This document shows, one piece after another, positions 37,316-46,822 of a DNA stretch of 64,000 nt. The notes under the pieces are model-generated. The model made no database searches, was not told the DNA's origin, and saw nothing but the letters and a program-made list of their open reading frames with translations. The DNA is from DASQZK01 sp963764345 (GTDB taxonomy: Bacteria; Bacteroidota; Bacteroidia; Bacteroidales; GCA-2748055): assembly GCA_963764345.1 (NCBI GenBank), contig CAVXSF010000026.1:5485-69484 (forward strand), given 5' to 3'. Both the position numbers and the translations under genes were made by a program. Numbering within the stretch: the first letter of the stretch is position 1; every line of letters starts with the position of its first letter.

Positions 37316-38875
37316 ATGGACAGCAGATTTGAACAAAAGACGGCGGAGGTTCTTAAGCGGCTCGGGATCAAAAAGATAAACGCAGGAGTCTCCACAGGGA
37401 CATCATGGATTTCGGGAACCGGAAAGATCATATCTTCCGTTTCACCCATCGACGGGAAAGAAATTGCCAAAGTCATGAATGCAACGGTTGAAGAATATGA
37501 AACGGTAATGAAAAAGGCCGGGGAGGCATTTCTGATCTGGAGGAAGGTTCCTGCGCCTGTGAGGGGTGAAGTGGTCAGGAAGATCGGGCTGGAACTCCGG
37601 GAATACAAGGATGATCTTGGTTACCTGGTGTCGCTTGAAAACGGGAAGATATACCAGGAAGGGAAAGGTGAAGTTCAGGAGATGATCGATATCTGTGATT
37701 TTGCTGTGGGGCAGTCACGGCAGCTTTATGGCTTTACCATGCCGTCGGAGAGGACGGACCACCGGATGTTTGATCAGTACCATCCGTTGGGCATTGTAGG
37801 ACTGATCACTTCGTTTAACTTTCCCGTGGCGGTGTGGGCATGGAACGCCATGATCGCCGCTGTGGCCGGTGACGTGGTGGTATGGAAGCCGAGTTCAAAA
37901 ACACCTTTGACGGCCGTAGCCATCCAGAAGATCATTGAAAAGGTACTCAAAGAAAATCATGTCCCCGAAGGGGTGTTCAATTTGGTTGTCGCAGGGTCAT
38001 CTGTTCTTGGCGATCATTTTGTTGAAGATAAACGCATTCCCCTGATCTCGGTTACAGGCTCTTCGTCGGTAGGGAAGAGGGTGGGCCGGCTGGCCGGACA
38101 GAGGCTCGGAAGAGTGATCCAGGAACTGGGAGGCAATAATGCAATCATTGTGTCGCAACATGCCGATCTGGATTTGGCTATCCCGGCTATCGTTTTCGGT
38201 GCAGTGGGAACTGCCGGACAGAGGTGCACATCCACCAGGAGGCTGATCATTCATGAGTCGGTTTATGAGGATGTGAAAAACAGGATGGTACATGCCTACC
38301 AACAAGTCAGGCAGAAAATAGGGAACCCACTGGATGAAAACAGTCTGGTGGGGCCTGTTATTGATAATCTGGCTGTCGGGCTTTTTACATCGGCTCTTGC
38401 AGAGATCAAAAAGGATGGTGGGAAGATCCTTTTTGGCGGAGAGGTGCTTCAGGGGGAAGAATATGCTTCCGGTAACTATGTGGTTCCGGTCCTGGCTGAG
38501 GTGGAAAATCATTTTAGAGTTGTACAGAGGGAAACATTCGCCCCCATCCTTTACCTGATCCGATACAGGGAAATTGAGGAAGCCATTGCTCTTCAGAATG
38601 ACGTTCCTCAGGGTTTGTCCTCTTCTATTTTTACATTAAACCTGAGGGAAGCGGAACTTTTCCTGTCACAGGCAGGTTCCGATTGCGGTATTGCCAACGT
38701 CAACATAGGAACTTCGGGAGCTGAGATCGGCGGTGCCTTTGGTGGGGAGAAGGATACTGGTGGCGGGCGGGAATCCGGATCTGATGCCTGGAAAGTATAC
38801 ATGCGGCGGCAAACCAATACGATCAATTACGGCACGAGCCTGCCTCTGGCACAGGGCATTCAGTTTAAGTTATGA
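37316..38875 (+). CDS. ALDH7-family aldehyde dehydrogenase (alpha-aminoadipic semialdehyde dehydrogenase type)
   Basis: 519 residues of the aldehyde dehydrogenase superfamily. The NAD-binding and active-site signatures are 'GIVGLITSFNFPVAVWAWN', 'KPSSKTPLTA', the general-base Glu in 'VIQELGGNNAIIV' and the catalytic Cys in 'TAGQRCTSTRR'. The N-terminal 'KINAGVSTGTSWI' and C-terminal 'RESGSDAWKVYMRRQTNTINYG' match the ALDH7/antiquitin branch, which oxidises alpha-aminoadipic semialdehyde in lysine breakdown. It is cytoplasmic. No other lysine-catabolism gene is next to it, so the substrate is inferred from family only. Confidence 0.9.
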   Translation: MDSRFEQKTAEVLKRLGIKKINAGVSTGTSWISGTGKIISSVSPIDGKEIAKVMNATVEEYETVMKKAGEAFLIWRKVPAPVRGEVVRKIGLELREYKDDLGYLVSLENGKIYQEGKGEVQEMIDICDFAVGQSRQLYGFTMPSERTDHRMFDQYHPLGIVGLITSFNFPVAVWAWNAMIAAVAGDVVVWKPSSKTPLTAVAIQKIIEKVLKENHVPEGVFNLVVAGSSVLGDHFVEDKRIPLISVTGSSSVGKRVGRLAGQRLGRVIQELGGNNAIIVSQHADLDLAIPAIVFGAVGTAGQRCTSTRRLIIHESVYEDVKNRMVHAYQQVRQKIGNPLDENSLVGPVIDNLAVGLFTSALAEIKKDGGKILFGGEVLQGEEYASGNYVVPVLAEVENHFRVVQRETFAPILYLIRYREIEEAIALQNDVPQGLSSSIFTLNLREAELFLSQAGSDCGIANVNIGTSGAEIGGAFGGEKDTGGGRESGSDAWKVYMRRQTNTINYGTSLPLAQGIQFKL

Positions 38876-38957
38876 CGGATTGCACGCAGAGATAGCGGCT
38901 TATGGAGTGGAGTGTTTCTGCCGTAAGGTACAATTTACAGAATAGGGTAGTCGGATA

Positions 38958-40889
38958 TTAAACCGCCCGGGTAAGAATGCGTTTTTCGATCAGCAGTTTG
39001 ACTTCCTTAACGATGCCTTCCGGATCGAAGCCGCATTCGTGGTAGAGTTCCTTTTGTGTTCCCTGATCGGTAAACCGGTCAGGTACTCCAAGGCGTTTGA
39101 TAGATGACTTGTAGCCTTTGTCGGCGGCGAATTCCAGGACAGCGCTGCCGAAACCTCCCTGGATCACCCCGTCTTCAATGGTAATGACCGATTTAAATTT
39201 ACGGAATACTTCATGAAGCATCTCTTCATCGAGAGGTTTCACAAAACGCATATCATAGTGGGCGATACTGATGTTTTCTTTCATCAGCATCTTGTTGGCT
39301 TCTGTCACGAGGTTCCCGGCTGTACCAAGGGAAAGCACGGCAAGATCGGTGCCGTCGCAGATAAGTCTTCCTTTTCCTACAGGGATTTCCCGGAAAGGCT
39401 GTTTCCAGTCGGGCATAACACCTCTGCCCCTGGGATACCGGATTGAAAAAGGTCCGGAAGGTCTCAGCTGGGCTGTATAAAGCAGGTTTCGTAATTCGAT
39501 CTCATCCATCGGGGCCGACACGGTCATATTCGGTACCGAACGCATGAAAGCAAGGTCAAACACGCCATGATGAGTGGCTCCGTCATCACCAACAAGCCCC
39601 GCCCGGTCGAGACAAAATACGACATTCAGTTTCTGAAGGGCGACATCATGGATGACCTGGTCGAATGCCCTTTGCATAAAGGTTGAATAAATCGCACAAT
39701 AAGGAAGCATTCCCTGGATAGCCAACCCGGCGGAGAAGGTGACCGCATGCTGTTCGGCAATGCCAACGTCAAAAGTTCTTTCGGGAAGTTTTTCCATCAT
39801 GATTTTTATCCCGCTGCCAGTAGGCATGGCTGGCGTGATGCCAAGTATCTTTTCATTTTTTTCTGCCAGTTCCAGGAGCGTTTCTCCGAAGACATCCTGA
39901 AAACGCGGAGCCAGCGGTTTGTCGGAGGTTACCTTAAGAAATTCTCCGGTATTTTTATCGAATAACCCGGGTGAATGAAACGCTGTCTGATGCAATTCGG
40001 CCTGTCTGAAACCTTTTCCTTTGGTTGTGATGACATGCAGAATTTTAGGCCCTTTTATATGCTTCAGATCTTCCAGTACTTTCGTAAGATGAATCACGTC
40101 ATGTCCGTCTACAGGACCGAAATACCTGAAATTGAGGGATTCGAAAAGATTACTCTGTTTTAGGAGCAATGATTTGATGGCATTTTCGACCTTCTGAGCA
40201 TATCTCCTGGCCTCGGGCATGACTTTGCTCATTCTCCCGAGGAAATTCCAGACATCTTCCTTTACCCGGTTATATGTCTGGGAAGTAGTGATATCGAGAA
40301 GGTATTCCTTCATGGCCCCGACATTCGGATCGATGGACATGTTGTTATCGTTCAGGATGACCAGGAGGTTGGTATTTTCGATGCCGGCATTGTTGAGTCC
40401 TTCGTAGGCCAGACCGCCTGTCAGGGAACCGTCGCCGATAATTGCCACAACCTGCCTGTCGGATTCACCCTTAAGTTTAGAGGCTACGGCGATCCCGAGG
40501 GCTGCGGAAATAGAGGTGGAGGAATGACCCACACCGAATGCATCATACTCACTCTCGGATGGTTTTGGAAAGCCGCTTATACCCTTGAATTTGCGGTTGG
40601 TATGAAAAATATCTTTTCGCCCGGTCAGGATCTTGTGCCCGTAAGCCTGGTGACCGACGTCCCAGATGAGTTGATCGTAAGGCGTGTTGAAAACGTAATG
40701 AAGGGCAACGGTCAGCTCGACCACACCAAGGCTTGCGCCGAAATGACCAGGATTAGATGAGACTACGTCAATGATGAACTGGCGTAATTCACTGCTCAGG
40801 ATAACAAGGTCATCGGTGGAAAGCTTTTTCAGATCAGAAGGTGAATTGATCTGTGAAAGAAAAGTATATTGATTTTCCTGGTCCATCAA
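38958..40889 (-). CDS. dxs: 1-deoxy-D-xylulose-5-phosphate synthase
   Basis: 643 residues. It condenses pyruvate and glyceraldehyde 3-phosphate with thiamine diphosphate, the first step of the MEP isoprenoid pathway. The thiamine/Mg site is 'IGDGSLTGGLAYEGLNNAG ... NDNNMS'. An active-site His is in 'WDVGHQAYGHKILTGR'. The transketolase pyrimidine domain has 'GIAEQHAVTFSAGLA' and 'DRAGLVGDDGATHHGVFD'. All three domains are complete and the length is typical. A minus-strand -7 element TATCTTTG lies at 40913-40920, about 23 bp before the start. It is intact and appears to be a single-gene unit. Confidence 0.97.
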   Translation of the reverse strand: MMDQENQYTFLSQINSPSDLKKLSTDDLVILSSELRQFIIDVVSSNPGHFGASLGVVELTVALHYVFNTPYDQLIWDVGHQAYGHKILTGRKDIFHTNRKFKGISGFPKPSESEYDAFGVGHSSTSISAALGIAVASKLKGESDRQVVAIIGDGSLTGGLAYEGLNNAGIENTNLLVILNDNNMSIDPNVGAMKEYLLDITTSQTYNRVKEDVWNFLGRMSKVMPEARRYAQKVENAIKSLLLKQSNLFESLNFRYFGPVDGHDVIHLTKVLEDLKHIKGPKILHVITTKGKGFRQAELHQTAFHSPGLFDKNTGEFLKVTSDKPLAPRFQDVFGETLLELAEKNEKILGITPAMPTGSGIKIMMEKLPERTFDVGIAEQHAVTFSAGLAIQGMLPYCAIYSTFMQRAFDQVIHDVALQKLNVVFCLDRAGLVGDDGATHHGVFDLAFMRSVPNMTVSAPMDEIELRNLLYTAQLRPSGPFSIRYPRGRGVMPDWKQPFREIPVGKGRLICDGTDLAVLSLGTAGNLVTEANKMLMKENISIAHYDMRFVKPLDEEMLHEVFRKFKSVITIEDGVIQGGFGSAVLEFAADKGYKSSIKRLGVPDRFTDQGTQKELYHECGFDPEGIVKEVKLLIEKRILTRAV

Positions 40890-41157
40890 AATTTTTCCCC
40901 TGATAATCAGGGCAAAGATATGAAAAATTGATCAATCACTCAGACAGGGGTAAGAAAAGTACAATAGAAAAATCTGCATGCAGTGAATTTGTTTTCTGTT
41001 TAAATAAACGGATGTTGATATCTATAGGGCTATTGGTGATATTTTTCCTTCAATGCATCGCATTTATTTTATATTTTTCCGTTGTAATATCAGTGACTTC
41101 CGGCAGATCAGCCGGGAGACAGACTGATCTGGCAAGAAAAAGTAAATTTTACAAGGG

Positions 41158-42156
41158 ATGAAACGATATTTAGTACTCATTTTAATCGCAGGTGGCATGG
41201 TTGCCTGCGTCCCTACGAAACAGTTTAAGGAAGTGAATGATAAGGGCAATAAACTGGAAGGGGAGAGAGACAGGCTGATGACCGAGAATGAAAAACTGAC
41301 GGTTGAGAATACTGAGATGAAATCCAGTATGGACAAAGCTGACAAGGATAAAGAAGTCTTAGTGGCCGACAGTGTTGCACGGCACGATGAAATTGAGAAA
41401 CTGCATACTGAGGTAGATCGTCTAACTCGGAAACTGAGTGACCTTGAGGCTACCCACGAGGCACTTCTCCAGGGTAATGCCCGTGAAACCCGCCGGCTGC
41501 TTAACCAGTTGCAGACCACCCAGGAAGATCTGCAGAAGAAGGAAGACCGGCTTCAGGAACTCGAGTCAAGTGTGAATGAAAAACGGGAAGATCTCACCCG
41601 GATGAGTGCCGAACTTGAAGCCCGGAATGCAAAGCTGGCAGAATTACAACAAATTCTGAACCGCAAGGACTCGGCCGTTAATGCTCTCAGGGAGAGCGTT
41701 TCAAATGCTCTTATGGGCTATGAAGGACAGGGCTTATCGGTTAATCTTAAAAACGGGAAAGTCTATGTTTCACTGGAAGAAAAGCTCCTGTTCAAATCCG
41801 GAAGTTATGAGGTTGATTCAAGAGGCCGGCAGGCGTTGCAGAAGCTGGCCGCGGTACTTGAAGATAATCCGAATGTCAATATCATGATCGAAGGCCATAC
41901 CGACGATGTGCCTTACCGCAGCGGTCCGGTGATCAAGGATAACTGGGATCTCAGCGTTTTGCGGGCCACTTCGGTTGTAAAGATCCTGCTTGGCGACAGC
42001 AAAATTAATCCCAGGAGGCTGACGGCTGCCGGCCGCAGTGAATTTCTGCCCGTTGACCCGGCCAACACGCCGGAGGCCCGTGCAAAAAACAGGCGTACAG
42101 AGATCATTCTGACACCTAAACTGGACGAACTTTTTAAAATTTTGGAAACGAATTAG
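41158..42156 (+). CDS. OmpA-family lipoprotein with coiled coil
   Basis: 332 residues. A lipoprotein signal peptide ends at the lipobox GGMVAC (Cys17). A long charged coiled coil (about 25-180, heptads such as 'DRLTRKLSDLEATHEALL') leads to a C-terminal OmpA peptidoglycan-binding domain ('LLFKSGSYEVDSRGRQALQKLAAVL', 'NIMIEGHTDDVPY', 'LSVLRATSVVKILL', 'AGRSEFLPV', 'RRTEIIL'). The Asp and Arg that grip diaminopimelate are present (TDDVP and AKNRRTE). It should tether the envelope to peptidoglycan. Similar proteins occur widely in Bacteroidota. No operon partner is evident. Confidence 0.9.
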   Translation: MKRYLVLILIAGGMVACVPTKQFKEVNDKGNKLEGERDRLMTENEKLTVENTEMKSSMDKADKDKEVLVADSVARHDEIEKLHTEVDRLTRKLSDLEATHEALLQGNARETRRLLNQLQTTQEDLQKKEDRLQELESSVNEKREDLTRMSAELEARNAKLAELQQILNRKDSAVNALRESVSNALMGYEGQGLSVNLKNGKVYVSLEEKLLFKSGSYEVDSRGRQALQKLAAVLEDNPNVNIMIEGHTDDVPYRSGPVIKDNWDLSVLRATSVVKILLGDSKINPRRLTAAGRSEFLPVDPANTPEARAKNRRTEIILTPKLDELFKILETN

Positions 42157-42380
42157 TATTGGGGAAACCGGAAGCTATCCTGGAATTCTATAGAGAGGTT
42201 CTTTACTTTTGCATGTCCTCCATGCCAATTTCACTCCAATAAGAAACAGATAACGGGAAATTATCCCTTTCGGGTTTGCTGAAGCGTTTGGGCCAGGAGG
42301 GAATCGGGGTGTGACGTTCCTTATTTTCAGATCCTGAGGCTCTGAAACATGTCCGGGACGAATGAATGGCCCTCCTGCAA

Positions 42381-42944
42381 TTAAATTGTTAAAATATCTT
42401 TTTCCTTCAGTTCAACTTCCTTGTCGGCTCTTTCGCTGTATTCACCGGTCATCTTCTGAACCTCTGCTTCGGCTTTTTTTGCCATATCTTCAGCCAAACC
42501 ATCCTTCTGCAGTGTTTTAATCTCTTCGTTGGCATCACGGCGGGCATTGCGTACACTTACCTTGGCAATTTCACCTTCATGCTTAACCTGTTTGACAAGG
42601 CCTATCCTTCTTTCTTCAGTAAGCGCAGGGACATTGATCCTGATAACCTCACCGTTGTTGGCCGGTGTAAGTCCAATGTTTGCAGCCATGATGGCTTTTT
42701 CGATAATTTCGATCATCGATTTTTCCCAGGGTTGTATGGCGATGGTTCTGGCGTCAGGAGTGCTGATGTTGGAAACCTGGCTAAGAGGAGTAAGGTTACC
42801 ATAATAATCAATCCGGATACCGTCGAGGATATGCGGATTAGCTTTTCCGGCGCGAATCCGGCTCAGTTCCGTTTCAAGGTGTAAGATGGCATGATCCATC
42901 TTTTCCTTTGTGATGTCTAAAAGTAATTGAACTTCTTCATCCAT
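42381..42944 (-). CDS. frr: Ribosome recycling factor
   Basis: 187 residues, normal length. The protein splits post-termination ribosomes together with EF-G. The family signature is visible: 'RAGKANPHILDGIRIDYYGNLTPLSQVSNIS', 'IAIQPWEKSMIEIIEKAIMAANIGLTPANNG' and 'LTEERRIGLVKQVKHEGE', ending with the coiled-coil helices of domain I. It sits 46 bp downstream of pyrH on the same strand, the classic tsf-pyrH-frr order, though a terminator separates tsf from pyrH here. Confidence 0.97.
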   Translation of the reverse strand: MDEEVQLLLDITKEKMDHAILHLETELSRIRAGKANPHILDGIRIDYYGNLTPLSQVSNISTPDARTIAIQPWEKSMIEIIEKAIMAANIGLTPANNGEVIRINVPALTEERRIGLVKQVKHEGEIAKVSVRNARRDANEEIKTLQKDGLAEDMAKKAEAEVQKMTGEYSERADKEVELKEKDILTI

Positions 42945-42990
42945 ATCAGGAGTGGTTAGGTTAAATGTTCTGTGAGCGTTTCAAAAATAT

Positions 42991-43698
42991 TTAAATTTTG
43001 ACTAAAGTGCCAATTTTTTCGCCTGAAATAAAGCGGATCAGGTTGCCTTTTTTGTTCATATTGAAAACCACCACAGGAAGTTTGTTATCACGGCACATTG
43101 CAAAAGCGGTCATATCCATGACGTTCAGTTTTTTCTGCAGGGCTTCGTCAAACGTCAGTTCAGGGTACATCGTTGCTGATGGATCTTTTTCAGGGTCAGC
43201 GTTAAAAACTCCGTCAACCCGGGTTCCCTTGAGCATCACATCGGCTTCCATTTCCACGGCCCTGAGGGCTGAGGCCGTATCGGTGGTAAAAAACGGGTTG
43301 CCCGTTCCGGCAGTAAAGATGACAATTTCGTTTTGGTCGAGGGCCTTCTTTACTTTTTCCCTGCTGTAAAATTCAACCACAGGATCCATTCTGATAGCGG
43401 AGAAAACCCGGACCCCGACGCCTTGCTTCTCAACGGCGGTTTGAAGTGCCAGTCCGTTGATCACCGTTGCCAGCATACCCATGTAGTCGCCTCTCACACG
43501 GTCAAAGCCGTCACCTACACCAGCAAGGCCACGGAAAATGTTACCGCCGCCGATTACCACACCCAGACGGACGCCCTTTTTTACAGCTTCACTGATTTCG
43601 ACAGCATAATCGTTCAGTCTTCCGGGATCGATGCCATGGTTTTTGGTGCCCATCAATGCTTCTCCGGAGAGTTTGAGAAGGATGCGTTTGTATTTCAT
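42991..43698 (-). CDS. pyrH: UMP kinase
   Basis: 235 residues of the amino-acid-kinase fold. It phosphorylates UMP to UDP with ATP. Signature segments are 'RILLKLSGEALMG', 'VVIGGGNIFRGLAG', 'RGDYMGMLATVINGLALQ', the ATP/UMP-binding 'FTAGTGNPFFTTDTASALRAVE' and 'NKKGNLIRFISGEKIGTLV'. This is the bacterial hexameric enzyme, distinct from the eukaryotic UMP/CMP kinase. Probably co-transcribed with frr. The start at 43698 gives a complete first strand. Confidence 0.97.
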   Translation of the reverse strand: MKYKRILLKLSGEALMGTKNHGIDPGRLNDYAVEISEAVKKGVRLGVVIGGGNIFRGLAGVGDGFDRVRGDYMGMLATVINGLALQTAVEKQGVGVRVFSAIRMDPVVEFYSREKVKKALDQNEIVIFTAGTGNPFFTTDTASALRAVEMEADVMLKGTRVDGVFNADPEKDPSATMYPELTFDEALQKKLNVMDMTAFAMCRDNKLPVVVFNMNKKGNLIRFISGEKIGTLVKI

Positions 43699-43932
43699 GG
43701 TACTTGATAATTTGTTTCCGAAATTAGTAAAAATTTGTATGCTGAACGGGCGGTATGAAGAGATTTATTCTATGGGGGTACGGGCGAAACCCCTTAATCG
43801 CTATCCTTGCCTGGAAATATCACTGCCATAATTTGTAGAAATCACCCCTGAATTCGAATGCAGGATAAGCGGATTCACCGGAATTTTTTCCGGATCAGGA
43901 ATTCCGGATTGTACAGGTTCGTATGACCGAAT

Positions 43933-43965
43933 AAAAAAAGCCGTCTTCCTGTTGAAAACGGCTTT
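43933..43965 (-). terminator. Rho-independent terminator after tsf
   Basis: On the minus strand a perfect 7-bp stem pairs AAGCCGT (43958-43964 complement) with ACGGCTT (43938-43944 complement), followed by a T run seen as seven A's at 43933-43939 on the plus strand. It lies 22 bp after the tsf stop and so separates the rplM-rpsI-rpsB-tsf block from pyrH-frr. Confidence 0.8.
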
Positions 43966-43986
43966 ATTCAATGGGGTTAAATCTTT

Positions 43987-44808
43987 TTATTGTGCTACGG
44001 TATATCTGACAAATCCTGTTACGGTGAGTTCCGGATCCACTTCTTTAAGGTACTGAGCAACAGTTTTTTTGCTGTCTTTGGTAAAATCCTGGTTAAGAAG
44101 GGTAGAATCCTTGAAGAATTTATTTAGTTTTCCTTCAGCGATCCTGTCCAGCATATTTTCAGGTTTGCCTTCGTTTCTGGCCTGTTCGCGGCCGATCTCT
44201 TTTTCCTTTTCAATAACATCGGCGGGTACATCGTTTTTATCGACAGCTACGGGAGCCATGGCTGCAACCTGCATTGCAACGTCTTTTCCGACTTGCATTT
44301 CGGGAGCTTTATTAAATCCTACCAGTGTGGCAAGCCTGTTTCCGGGATGGATGTAGGAAACCACAGCACCTGCTTCGATTTTATCATAAAAACTCAGCTC
44401 AATTTTTTCACCGATGATGCCAACCTGTTCTACAACTTTCTCTTCGATGGTTTTATCATCCAGCTTAAGTGATTTGAGGGTCTCAAGATCAGCGGGCATA
44501 TTTTCGAGAGCTATATCGAGAATTCGGGAAGTAAAATTGACGAAATCCTGGTTTTTAGCAACGAAATCAGTTTCACAGCTCAGCACGACGAGAGCACCTT
44601 TTTTGCCGTCGACTTTTGACAGTACAACACCTTCCGTAGCTTCACGGTCGGCACGTTTATTGGCCACAGCCTGACCTTTCTTCCGAATGACTTCAATAGC
44701 TTTATCAAAATCGCCGTCGGCTTCCTGAAGGGCTTTTTTACAATCCATCATGCCGGCGCCTGTGACTTTCCTGAGTTTACTTACATCTGCAGCTTTAATA
44801 TCAGCCAT
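43987..44808 (-). CDS. tsf: Elongation factor Ts
   Basis: 273 residues. It is the nucleotide-exchange factor that releases GDP from EF-Tu. The N-terminal UBA-like helix is 'VSKLRKVTGAGMMDCKKALQEA', with the EF-Tu-contacting 'TDFVAKNQDFVNF' next and the two-part core after it ('GNRLATLVGFN', 'VAMQVAAMAPVAV'). A coiled-coil segment with 'IGREQARNEGKPE' is present. The gene follows rpsB by 72 bp, as in most bacteria, and is closed by a clear terminator. Confidence 0.97.
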   Translation of the reverse strand: MADIKAADVSKLRKVTGAGMMDCKKALQEADGDFDKAIEVIRKKGQAVANKRADREATEGVVLSKVDGKKGALVVLSCETDFVAKNQDFVNFTSRILDIALENMPADLETLKSLKLDDKTIEEKVVEQVGIIGEKIELSFYDKIEAGAVVSYIHPGNRLATLVGFNKAPEMQVGKDVAMQVAAMAPVAVDKNDVPADVIEKEKEIGREQARNEGKPENMLDRIAEGKLNKFFKDSTLLNQDFTKDSKKTVAQYLKEVDPELTVTGFVRYTVAQ

Positions 44809-44880
44809 AGTGCTATATTTTTATTAATGAATATTCGAATTGATAATATCTGCTTTTAGCAGCAGTAGATGGGAAAGGGA

Positions 44881-45804
44881 TTAGTCATCCCTCCGTTTGA
44901 CCACCAGTTTTTTGACCGGGGCTTTCTTGGCTTTTCCTTTCGCACGCAAATCCACTGTTTCCTCGTCATCGTCGATGGAGATAGTCCTTTTCTTGTCAAG
45001 GATATCATCATCTCCAGCATCCTCATCTTCATCAGCGAGTTGAGCGGCTTTTTTACCTGCCTTTTCCTCTTTCTCCTTTTTATCTTTAGCTGAGGCTTCT
45101 TTTTCCTTTTCCATCTTTCTTTCGGAGAGTCCCTCTTCGATTGAGGAGGCAACATAATCGATGATCAGTGCAATAGATTTGGAGGCGTCATCATTGGCGG
45201 GTATCGGAAAATCGATTTCATTCGGGTTAGAATTGGTATCGACCATGGCGAAAACCGGAATGTTAAGCCTGTTGGCCTCCCTTACGGCGATATATTCTTT
45301 GGTCACATCGACGATGAACATAGCAGCGGGCAGACGGGTCAGGTCGGCGATACTACCGAGCATCTTCTCGAGTTTGGCCCTCTGGCGCTGTACCTGCAGT
45401 TTCTCTCTTTTAGACAGCGTATCGAAAGTACCGTCGGTAGCCATTTTATCGATAGAGGTCATCTTTTTTACTGCTTTTCGGATGGTGGGGAAATTTGTAA
45501 GCATACCCCCCGGCCATCTTTCAGTAACGTAAGGCATGTTGATCGCCTTGATTCTTTCGGAGACGATATCTTTGGCCTGTTTTTTTGTGGCGACAAATAG
45601 GATCTTGCGTCCTGACTTTGCGATCTGTTTCATGGCGTTGGAAGCTTCATCGAGCTTGGCCATTGTCTTATGCAGATCAATGATGTGAATCCCGTTTTTC
45701 TCCATGAAGATATAAGGAGCCATTGCCGGGTTCCATTTTCTTTTCAGGTGACCGAAATGTACACCTGCATCCAGTAAATTTTCAAAAGTGAGTTTGTTGG
45801 GCAT
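44881..45804 (-). CDS. rpsB: 30S ribosomal protein S2 with long charged C-terminal tail
   Basis: 307 residues. Residues 1-225 are standard S2 ('LLDAGVHFGHLKRKWNPAMAPYIFMEKNGIHIIDL', 'AIVDTNSNPNEIDFPIPANDD', 'IDYVASSIEEGLSERK'). The remaining ~80 residues form a highly charged, low-complexity tail of Lys/Glu/Asp blocks (EKEKEASAKDKKEKEEKA, then DEDEDAGDDD, then KKRTISIDDDEETVDLRAKGK). Such tails vary freely in Bacteroidota. It sits in rplM-rpsI-rpsB-tsf order. The 114-bp spacer before it contains a large hairpin that may regulate it. Confidence 0.95.
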   Translation of the reverse strand: MPNKLTFENLLDAGVHFGHLKRKWNPAMAPYIFMEKNGIHIIDLHKTMAKLDEASNAMKQIAKSGRKILFVATKKQAKDIVSERIKAINMPYVTERWPGGMLTNFPTIRKAVKKMTSIDKMATDGTFDTLSKREKLQVQRQRAKLEKMLGSIADLTRLPAAMFIVDVTKEYIAVREANRLNIPVFAMVDTNSNPNEIDFPIPANDDASKSIALIIDYVASSIEEGLSERKMEKEKEASAKDKKEKEEKAGKKAAQLADEDEDAGDDDILDKKRTISIDDDEETVDLRAKGKAKKAPVKKLVVKRRDD

Positions 45805-45838
45805 AATAATGAATTATTTGTTTACATTCTTTAATAGC

Positions 45839-45892
45839 AATTGAGAGGTAGTTCCGTTCTCGGTATGGATAAAGCCGGAAGTCCTCTCAATT
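45839..45892 (-). promoter_or_regulatory. Long hairpin in the rpsB leader
   Basis: Between rpsI and rpsB (on the minus strand, 35 nt before the rpsB start) a perfect 10-bp outer stem pairs AATTGAGAGG with CCTCTCAATT (arms 45839-45848 and 45883-45892). Inside it is a second perfect 5-bp stem TTCCG/CGGAA (arms at 45852-45856 and 45876-45880), with a purine-rich inner loop. A structured leader is how ribosomal-protein operons are often autoregulated. It could also be an internal terminator or processing site. Confidence 0.55.
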
Positions 45893-45918
45893 TAGATACT
45901 AAACATTTATGTCGGAGA

Positions 45919-46305
45919 CTAACGCTTACTGAACTGGAATTTCTTCCTTGCCTTAGGCTGACCGGGTTTTTTACGTTCAACTTCCCGCGGATCCCTGGTG
46001 ACAAAACCTTCGGCTTTCAATGCAGATTTATCTTCGGGGTTGATTTTTATCAGCGCTCTGGTAACAGCAAGACGCAGTGCTTCAGCCTGTCCTTTAATAC
46101 CTCCGCCGGAAAGAATGACTTTAAGGTCATACTTTTCCCTCACATTAAGGAGGTTAAGAGGCTGTTCAACAATATAATGCAGATGTTCGCCGGAAAAATA
46201 TTCCTTGTAATCCCGGTCATTGACTACGATCTGACCTTTACCTTCGCTGAGGTAAATCCTTGCGATAGCCGCTTTCCTTCTGCCAACCGTATTAATAACT
46301 TCCAT
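45919..46305 (-). CDS. rpsI: 30S ribosomal protein S9
   Basis: 128 residues. Family features are the N-terminal 'INTVGRRKAAIARIYL', the middle 'SGGGIKGQAEALRLAVTRALI' and the C-terminal 'DPREVERKKPGQPKARKKFQFSKR', whose final Lys-Arg reaches the ribosomal P site. It follows rplM with a 2-bp gap, the invariant L13-S9 pair, and is upstream of rpsB. Length and ends are typical. Confidence 0.97.
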   Translation of the reverse strand: MEVINTVGRRKAAIARIYLSEGKGQIVVNDRDYKEYFSGEHLHYIVEQPLNLLNVREKYDLKVILSGGGIKGQAEALRLAVTRALIKINPEDKSALKAEGFVTRDPREVERKKPGQPKARKKFQFSKR

Positions 46306-46307
46306 GA

Positions 46308-46766
46308 TTATTCCTTAACGTCGTTTAAATTTATTGTCTTTGGTTTCTGAGCTTCATGCTTGTGTTCTTCACCAGCATAAACATATAGGTTTTTGAAGAT
46401 TGCACTTCCAAGACGGTTGCCGGGAAGCATGCCTTTTACCGCTTTCTCAACTACAGCTTCGGGTTTTTTTACCAGTAATTCCTGAGGTGTGGTTATCCGC
46501 TGTCCTCCGGGATATCCGGTATGCCTGATATACTGCTTTGCGGTTTTTTTCTGGCCGGTTAATCTTACCTTTTCGGCATTGATGACAATGACGTTATCCC
46601 CACAATCAACATGAGGTGTAAAGTTCGTTTTATGTTTACCTCTTAGTAAATAAGCAACTTTTGAAGCAAGTCTGCCCAGAACTTCGTTTCTGGCATCAAT
46701 GACCAACCATTCCTTGTTCACGGTAGCTCTATTTGCCGATACGGTCTTGTAACTTAATGTGTCCAC
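46308..46766 (-). CDS. rplM: 50S ribosomal protein L13
   Basis: 152 residues. The signature 'WLVIDARNEVLGRLASKVAYLLRGKHK', the 'GDNVIVINAEKVRLTGQK' strand and 'KAVKGMLPGNRLGSAIFKNLYVYAG' identify L13, an early-assembling protein that binds 23S rRNA. It is first in the rplM-rpsI-rpsB-tsf block. A Bacteroidota promoter lies 57-85 bp upstream of its start codon. Confidence 0.97.
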   Translation of the reverse strand: MDTLSYKTVSANRATVNKEWLVIDARNEVLGRLASKVAYLLRGKHKTNFTPHVDCGDNVIVINAEKVRLTGQKKTAKQYIRHTGYPGGQRITTPQELLVKKPEAVVEKAVKGMLPGNRLGSAIFKNLYVYAGEEHKHEAQKPKTINLNDVKE

Positions 46767-46822
46767 TTTATTTTAATTTTAATCCCTGAAATTCGGTTTG
46801 TTCTCCCTAAAAATGTGGATTG

